A DNA stretch of 64,000 nt, taken from Trichothecium roseum. Taxonomy: Eukaryota; Ascomycota; Sordariomycetes; Hypocreales. Within the stretch, counting starts at the first letter, position 1; each line of letters begins with the position of its first letter. The DNA lies in assembly GCA_026184415.1 (NCBI GenBank), contig CM047942.1, positions 620,001 to 684,000 on the forward strand, read 5' to 3'. This document shows, piece after piece, positions 57,501-64,000 of the stretch. The notes below the pieces were generated by a model. It was not told the origin of the DNA and did not search any database. It saw only the letters and a list, made by a program, of their open reading frames with translations. The position numbers were made by a program, and so were the translations under genes.

Positions 57501-60500
57501 CCTTAATCCCGAAACAGAGCTTGCCAACGGGACTCCGAATCTGCAAAGCCCTCTTTTTTACGTGCGTCCCGGGAGTCGTACGATTTGCAAGTCCGATTCG
57601 CGATGGCAATAGTGGTGGTGGTGATGGGCGTGGTGGTGTCAAGCTGTCGATTGCTGCGGGGACGATTGATCGACCAAGCCCAGACTTTTGCGTCTAGCTA
57701 CATGGTACTGTTACTAGTAGTAGCAGTAGTAGTACTATGTAGTTACTGATAACCGGATTGGAATGTAGGCCATTCGCTCCTTAGCTGAGCTTTGCCCCAT
57801 CGTTGACGACATGGGCACCGAAAAGGCAGAGTGAGCTATATGCCGGGACTGTTCTAGTGCTGTAGAATCACTGTGGCCATGATCCGCATTCCCTCGACGA
57901 TACGTGGTAAGGGCCATTCCGTCAGGTGAGCGAGAACGATGACAAAACATGGGATGGATTCGATCGATTAACCCCGCGAACCGAGGTAGGGTTCAGCCCG
58001 AAATACATGGTGGTTAGCCGTTGAGAAAGCCTCTTTTTTTCCCCTTACCAAATGAATCGTGTCCCAATTTTCCGGTTATCACGGAACGGAAGAAGAAGAA
58101 AAAGAATCATCTGTAGAAAAAGGGAATCGTGGCATATCGTTAGGCAAGCCACAGCGAGTCTATTACCCGACCTCTCCACCCGAGAGCGATTCGCATAACT
58201 CGCATTACTCGGTCAGCCAGGCGACCAAAGGCGGGCCAAGGATGGAAGTCGGCGGTCTGTTGACGCCGTCTGCCGTCCCGTGCGAGTTGAGTCGACCGAG
58301 CGGGCTCTGCTGTGGGCGTCTGGCCGCTCTGGCTGGGTGCTAGGGGGATAATTGGGAAGGGGGGGTGTCCTGTTAGCATCCTCGTCAATTCCTAGTGACT
58401 TCCGACCCGCTTTGGTCCAAACTCCGCCTAGTGTCATCGTCAAAATTGAAGCTTCATTGGATGCTGGCCCTTGGACGGCCCTTGGCGCGGCCCCGAGACT
58501 GCCGAGCCTTTAATAGTCTTCCCCGGGGCGTGCATTTGAGACAAGCAGCCCGCATGGATTTTTCTTAGTTCTTCTTTTTCTCTCTCTCTCTCTCTTTGCC
58601 TATGTCGTGTACGTTGGCCCCCGACGAGTAGACTAGCTATGGCTGGCTGGCTGGCCGGCGGCTGCTTTTAACAAAGAGGGGAGGGGGGCTAGGTACATAC
58701 ATACTCGCCGGTATGTACTGTACAAGCACACTGGGAAATGATTAATGTGCCGTGCCGAGGAACAGTGCCATGCTGCATGACGACAGACAAGACAATGAAC
58801 TCCAGCGCTTATTATGAAGTGCTGATTACCCGTCTTTTTTTTTAAACTCTCTTTTCACGCCTGTTGTTGTATTGGTTTGCTCGCTTCCGCGCTTGCTTAC
58901 TTCTTCACCGAGAAATCTCTAATCTTTAGTGGGATTCACGGCCTTGAATTGTTTGTTGCGGGTAAAAAAGACCAAAAAAAGACAGGAAAAAAGAATTTAG
59001 CATATTGAAAAATTGGATTGTGCTCGGATGATGAGCAAGGTCCCCTGGATTCAGATCTAGCTCAGTCCGGGGCGCATATTGAGTCAGAGCAGATAATTTT
59101 GAAGCCGCGTTGCGATGTTCGATTTCGCAGTCTGGGGCTCATCTCGGGGTCCGTCAAGACCGCGCTTCTCCATGTTGGTGCTCCGTATGGTACTCCGTAT
59201 GGTAGGTACGGAGTATGTTTAGTTGGCTACCAGCAGCAGTAGCCTTGTGTCCGCAGGGTCGACCAGGCCCCAAGGGCCCTAGCAGCAGCAAACTTAAGCA
59301 AGCAGCTTCAAATCTTCCATCCGAGAGTCCCATTAGCGTTGCTTTAGCGGAGATATAAGTCCTGGATAGGGCGGGCATTGCGGACCCGCGGCAATTCATT
59401 TCGGGTTCGCATTGGAAATAATAAAGAGCATCGGGGATTGTATCGCATTTTTATTTCTACTATGTATTTTTTTTTTTTGTGCAATTCGTTTCTGTCCGTC
59501 CCCCCCCTTCGCACCTCGCACTTCGCACTCTGCAGGCTCGGCGCGGATCAGTGCGAACCACCCGTTTATTCCTACTACTTACCAGGTACTCCGTACTCCG
59601 CGCGACGCACGCACGCCCGTCTTGGTACCGCAGAGCTATTACCGCGTTGGGGTTTGGTTACCTTGGTGCTAAAAGGAAATCACCTACCACACTAAGACAA
59701 AAAGTGGTGAGCACGCGACAGTGCGATCCACATAGGACGTCGTTTCGGGCGAGGCTGGCAATCCTGGGCGTCGTCAGTCGCACTCTCACAGCCTGGCGGT
59801 TGCGCGTACTGTGTTCAAGGCCCTGGCCGCGCCTTACTAAGTGGAACAAAGGACGTAAAAGCTGCAGCAGGTAATAATAGTCGCAGTACTCCGTAATCCA
59901 TAATCCGTAATCTGTACGGAGTACAGAGTAAGGGAAAAGAAACAACGCAAAGGAAATGTCAAGAAACAAGGCGACAAAAGGTGCACAATTGATGACATTA
60001 TTCAAGGCCCCTAGGACATGATGCTGTCGTTTTCTTTAGAAGTGTACTACTACTACTACTACTAATTCATACCCTGCGGAGTAGGTAATAGGCAATTCAT
60101 ACACGTCAGTTTCAGTTTCAAAACGAGTTACGGAGTATGCCATAAAGAGTATATTTCACTAGAATGAATGCCCTTGTCGAAGAAAGTCAAGAACGAACCA
60201 GCAAATCATAACAAGTGGCACCGTGGCAGTTGGACGTCCGCTCTGTCGGAAGATGCAGTAGGTCCGAGCCATGGAGATGAGGCAGAGAGCCCCCGGCGAC
60301 GGGAAGTACCAGCGAAGCGCGAGACGTCCAAAACTAAACCCGTAATTTGCAACTTGATTGCGGGCTGGTACGGAGTACGACTGAGTTGCCATGTGCTTGA
60401 GGCGGCCGGGAAGCTTTTAAAATTTTACTGGGGGGTGTAGCGACAGCAAGCGCCCGCTGACACGTTGGAGCTGTCGCCGGTCGGCATCTGGTCACGGATT

Positions 60501-61856
60501 GACGGACAACAGGGCGGTTTCCATCGAGACAAAGCGCAAGCGCCGCCGTAAATGCGCAGTGAAGAAGAAACGCCGGGGGCTCCAACTGCTAGTCACTTGT
60601 GACTCTTTTCTCTCACTCTCTCTTTTCTTCCTGCACCAACTCCACCGAAAGCGATCCAACGACCAAAATGCCAAGTCCGCGCTCCCGAATTTGTTAGTCT
60701 TCTGGGACCCTCATTACCTCTGCCACTGGAAGTACGGAGTATGGATGGATGGGTAGGTCCCGCGGCATCCGAGCTTTGCCTTGACAAGGGGCCCCATTAT
60801 AAGCTGGTGGAAGAAAATTATGAGGAAAAAAAGACTAGAGGCCAAGGAAGGAAAAAAAAAACCTAATGTGACCCAGCTAATCCAGGCTAAGGCAAGGTCA
60901 GCCTGTGTAAGTCAGCGTTGAAAGCTGCCACTGCCAAGCAAACCGACGCCGTCCTTTCATTATTAACCCAAGCTTGGCTCGCTACTCGCTAATCGGACCC
61001 CCTTCGACAAAGCCTAAGAAGCCTAAGCCTAATATTTGTACCGAGTAGCCCAGCCAAGGCACACGCAACATCTCATCATCTATTATTCCCACCCGTCCCT
61101 TTTCTTACCTCTACCTCTCCGTACCGATTACGCCTACCTGCATTGATTTTGATCCCTTGATATTTTTTCCCCTTCTGGGCAGAATACATCATCATCAACA
61201 TCCCTTCTACTCCTTTATTCCCAACTTTCCTCCCTCCCCTCTGCCACCCTCTCCCTCTCTTCCCCTTCTCGACGATACTACTACTAGTAGCAGTATTCAA
61301 CATCGTCGTTGGTACGGGGTATCTTCTCCCCTACGTCCCTTTCTCGCCCTCGTGCCTTCTCTCATCACCCGGACGGACTCTCTTGTCCTCTCCACTGTGG
61401 CTACTCCAAGAATTCCACAAGAAACCTTAAGGCTTCCCATCCTGCTCCAGTGATTGGGACTTGGAGTTTTACTTTTTTGGCGTTCCGAAAAGAAGGGGAA
61501 AAACGTGTCGTCTTTCGTCACTTCTTGCTTTTCCGCACTTGAATCACCCATCAATTAATTATTGGACCCCCCTTAACGCCCTTGGAACAGCCTCGTGGTA
61601 ACCTTCCACCCGTCGCGCAGCTTCGTCATTGATATTTACCACTTTTTTTTTAATCGACGCCAAAAACTCCTTGAACTGCGATCGACTTGTATCCACAGAT
61701 AGCCGTTTGACGACCTTTAGAACTTGCTGGCCTTCTTGGTTATAACAGTATCAGTTTGGACGGACAATTGGCACAGCATCGTTTCCACCATTCTTGCATC
61801 CGACGACCGCAACCTGGAAGTGGAGGATTCCAGCCGCCTGAAAAGCTTTTTACAAG
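54509..61856. other. 7.3-kb gene-free tract upstream of AUR1
   Basis: No supported gene on either strand. Contents: CT- and A-rich blocks, an ACT repeat near 55148, a CCTA repeat near 55727, alternating GC/GT at about 56855-56871, a TC run at 58581-58597, a TAC repeat at about 60044-60063, and TACGGAGTA-family copies at 56009, 59191, 59207, 59587, 59887, 59925, 60129, 60369 and 60733. The last 700 bp are pyrimidine-rich and probably hold the AUR1 promoter and leader. Confidence 0.5.
59191..60741. repeat. Second field of TACGGAGTA/TACTCCGTA elements
   Basis: Exact copies at 59191, 59207, 59587, 59887, 59925, 60129, 60369 and 60733. Degenerate relatives (TAATCCGTA, TACAGAGTA) lie between 59887 and 59940. 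Confidence 0.9.
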
Positions 61857-63286
61857 ATGAGCGGTACTCCGGGATTGCTACCCGCAAAGGGCAAAGGACT
61901 CTCAATATGGACTCAAGGCCTGCCTTTCACTCACGTTGGAGGCAAGGTCCTTGTTGGTCGTAAGAGGGCCAACTCGAAGCCGAAACATTTCGACGACATT
62001 ACGAGCTTGCAGCGCTCCTTCAGTTTGCGCGATGGCATCAAAGATTTGCAGAACCATAAGTGGCGGAAGATGGATATCCAGTACTTGGTTTTGGCCATTA
62101 TTCTATTTTTCTCGCTAGCAGTCTCTCCCGAGGCTCCCGTGGTCAAGACGGCCGCGGTAACCCTTGGTGGCTGCTTGCTTCTCATGCCTGCGACAAGACA
62201 GTTTTTTCTGCCATCGTTACCGATATGGATCTGGCTTGTGTATTTCTTTTGTAGCCGGTGAGTTGATGTCCCCGACCTCCGTCGCCTCCTCTCGGGTGAA
62301 CACGCAAACTGATGACTTTTTTCGACAGATTTATCTCGTACGATTATCGACCACACATCTGGGTGCGCGTACTTCCCGCCCTCGAGAACGTGCTGTACGG
62401 CGCAAATCTTTCCAATATCCTCTCCGCTCACCAGCACCCTATTCTCGACCTCCTTGCTTGGCTGCCTTATGGCATCATGCATTTTGGAGCGCCCGCCGTG
62501 TGCTCCCTCGTCATGTTCGTTTTCGCTGCCCCCGGTACAACGGCCGTTTTTGCGCCAACATTTGGCTGGATGAGCTTGCTCGGCGTCACGATTCAGCTGT
62601 GCTTCCCGTGCACACCGCCTTGGTATGAGAACGAGAACGGACTTGTTCCCGCCAAATACGGTATGCCCGGTTCACCGGCTGGCCTTGCCAGAATCGATGC
62701 CATCTTCGGGTTCGATATGTACACGACAAACTTCACCAACGCCCCGCTTCCTTTTGGCGCTTTCCCCTCGCTCCACGCCGCCAACGCCGTTCTCGAGGCC
62801 TTGTTCATGTGCCACTGCTTCCCTCAATTCCGAACGGCATTTGTTGTGTACGCAGGTTGGGTCTGGTGGGCCACCATGTATCTCAGCCACCACTACGCTG
62901 TGGACCTGGTCGGCGGTGGCCTTATCGCCGCCGCCTTCTTTTACACGGTCCGCGCTCGCTGGCTCCCGCGACGACAAGCGGACAAGATTACTCGCTGGGA
63001 CTACGACTACGTCGAGACAGGCGATTTCGCCGATGTTGTGGACGAGGAGCGAGGCGAGGTATTCGGCCTGGGGCTTTTGCGACAGAGCAGCGACAGCTCC
63101 GATAGCTGGACTCTGGGTAGCACATCCTCTGGATGGAGCTCAGGCAGCGGGACATTGAGTCCCATCACATCCGAGAGCAGTGGGCCAAGCTCTGCAGTGG
63201 GAGACGGCGATATGTACTCCAAACTGGACCGACATACACCGCCTCCCCGAGACATTGACATTAAGGATGTTTTCGGCATGCGATGA
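61857..63286 (+). CDS. AUR1: Inositolphosphorylceramide synthase (aureobasidin target)
   Basis: Exons 61857-62257 and 62329-63286 give 452 aa; the 71-nt intron interrupts FFCSR-FISYDYRP. A cytosolic N-terminus (~75 residues) precedes several membrane helices (MDIQYLVLAIILFFSLAVS, WIWLVYFFCSR, YGIMHFGAPAVCSLVMFVF). The AUR1 signature LCFPCTPPWYENENGL and KYGMPGSPAGLARID follow. Lipid-phosphatase-type catalytic residues are H283 in FPSLHAANA and H322/D326 in SHHYAVDLVGG, with the same 39-residue H-to-H spacing as yeast Aur1. The enzyme transfers phosphoinositol from phosphatidylinositol to ceramide in the Golgi, an essential fungal sphingolipid step. The hydrophilic Ser-rich tail is typical of Aur1 C-termini. 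The start is the first ATG giving the conserved N-terminus. Confidence 0.95.
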
Positions 63287-64000
63287 CCTGGTTGACGGAT
63301 TTTTTTCTCGTCTTTTCATCTTGAAACACCAAATATATTTCCAAACGCAGCACACGGCCTATCTTCGATATCCAGTTTTTTTTCTTTTTCTTTTCTTAAG
63401 CACAGCGGATTGGCGCAGCCTTTACGACTTTGACCTAATCTTATTCATTCACGGCCGATATTCGAATTGCGGGAGTCGAGACACGAGAGGGGGGAGAGCC
63501 AAGAGGTCACACTCCATCTACCTTTTTTGACTATATTAATGGTGTCTGACTTGGGGGAGAGAGCGGGGACCTGCGGAGGGGGGGGGACGATGGGATAGAT
63601 GAATCATATCTAATGCATAATACGGCCGACATGGGGGTTTTAATTTGTGCAATTGGGATGCACCGGACACTCGCTAAGGGCTTCAGTGGGATGGGGGAAC
63701 GGTTTTTATTGTAGAATAGAAGAAGCCCGTTGGGATGTTGATATTGGGTAATTACCTTGGGAGGACACCCAGGACAAGGAGGCTGAGTTCGCCCACCTAT
63801 TCCTGGCGAAGTAAATAAGATACCGCCACGGGTGAAAAGAACTCGTGGCAAAATTCGACTACAAATAAATTATTTCAAACAGAACAAAAGAAACCTGCCA
63901 GTCCGCATAATTCTATAACCAGAGGTTTTGTGAGACAAATAGAAGAAAGGAAGAGGAAGAGAAAGGGAAAAGAATGGATGTGGTTGACAATGGCGAGATG
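63287..64000. other. 3' flank of AUR1 and right edge
   Basis: No gene. T-rich 3' flanking DNA, a G run (~10) near 63579-63589, and otherwise nothing recognisable. Confidence 0.45.

Overview
The window reads as nuclear DNA of a filamentous ascomycete (Pezizomycotina; I would guess Sordariomycetes but cannot fix the order). The reasons are short introns (51-111 nt) with GTAAGT-like donors and CTAAC/CTGAC branch points, two Zn2Cys6 regulators, an AUR1-type inositolphosphorylceramide synthase, and long, microsatellite-rich intergenic DNA. I support 14 protein genes, with splice junctions worked out by hand and checked for reading phase, and one tRNA gene.

Layout: 0.4-2.6 kb holds a type II HAD (haloacid dehalogenase-like) gene and an RS-rich FHA-domain (SNIP1/Pml1-like) gene, both +. 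2.6-6.6 kb has no convincing gene. 6.6-7.5 kb holds an aldo/keto reductase (-) with strong codon bias. 7.5-13.9 kb is gene-poor, with possible eroded ORFs. 13.9-15.5 kb holds a membrane-anchored alpha/beta hydrolase (+). 16.2-27.8 kb holds an anion:cation-symporter-type MFS permease (-), a Zn2Cys6 regulator (-) and a divergent 5-oxoprolinase/hydantoinase (+), a plausible small catabolic neighbourhood. A tRNA-Thr(TGT) (-) lies at 28.2 kb. 30.2-38.7 kb holds a convergent pair of trafficking genes: a Sec7+PH ARF exchange factor (+) and an Lgl/Sro7-type WD40 protein (-). 39.2-41.2 kb holds a probably secreted protein-arginine deiminase (-) with all key catalytic residues. 42.9-45.5 kb holds a second Zn2Cys6 regulator (-). 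49.3-54.3 kb holds a divergent ribosome-biogenesis pair, GRC3 kinase (-) and RNA polymerase I subunit Rpa34-like (+). 54.5-61.9 kb is a 7.3-kb gene-free tract. 61.9-63.3 kb holds AUR1 (+).

The most striking non-gene signal is the 9-mer TACGGAGTA / TACTCCGTA. I located at least 46 exact copies by hand, against about 0.5 expected by chance for equal base use. All lie between genes and none lies in an exon or intron identified here. It appears in both orientations, sometimes head to tail or fused into a 16-bp palindrome. Other points worth checking are a 67-codon in-frame open extension beyond the Rpa34 stop codon, ending in SUMO-consensus-like motifs, and the secreted arginine deiminase.
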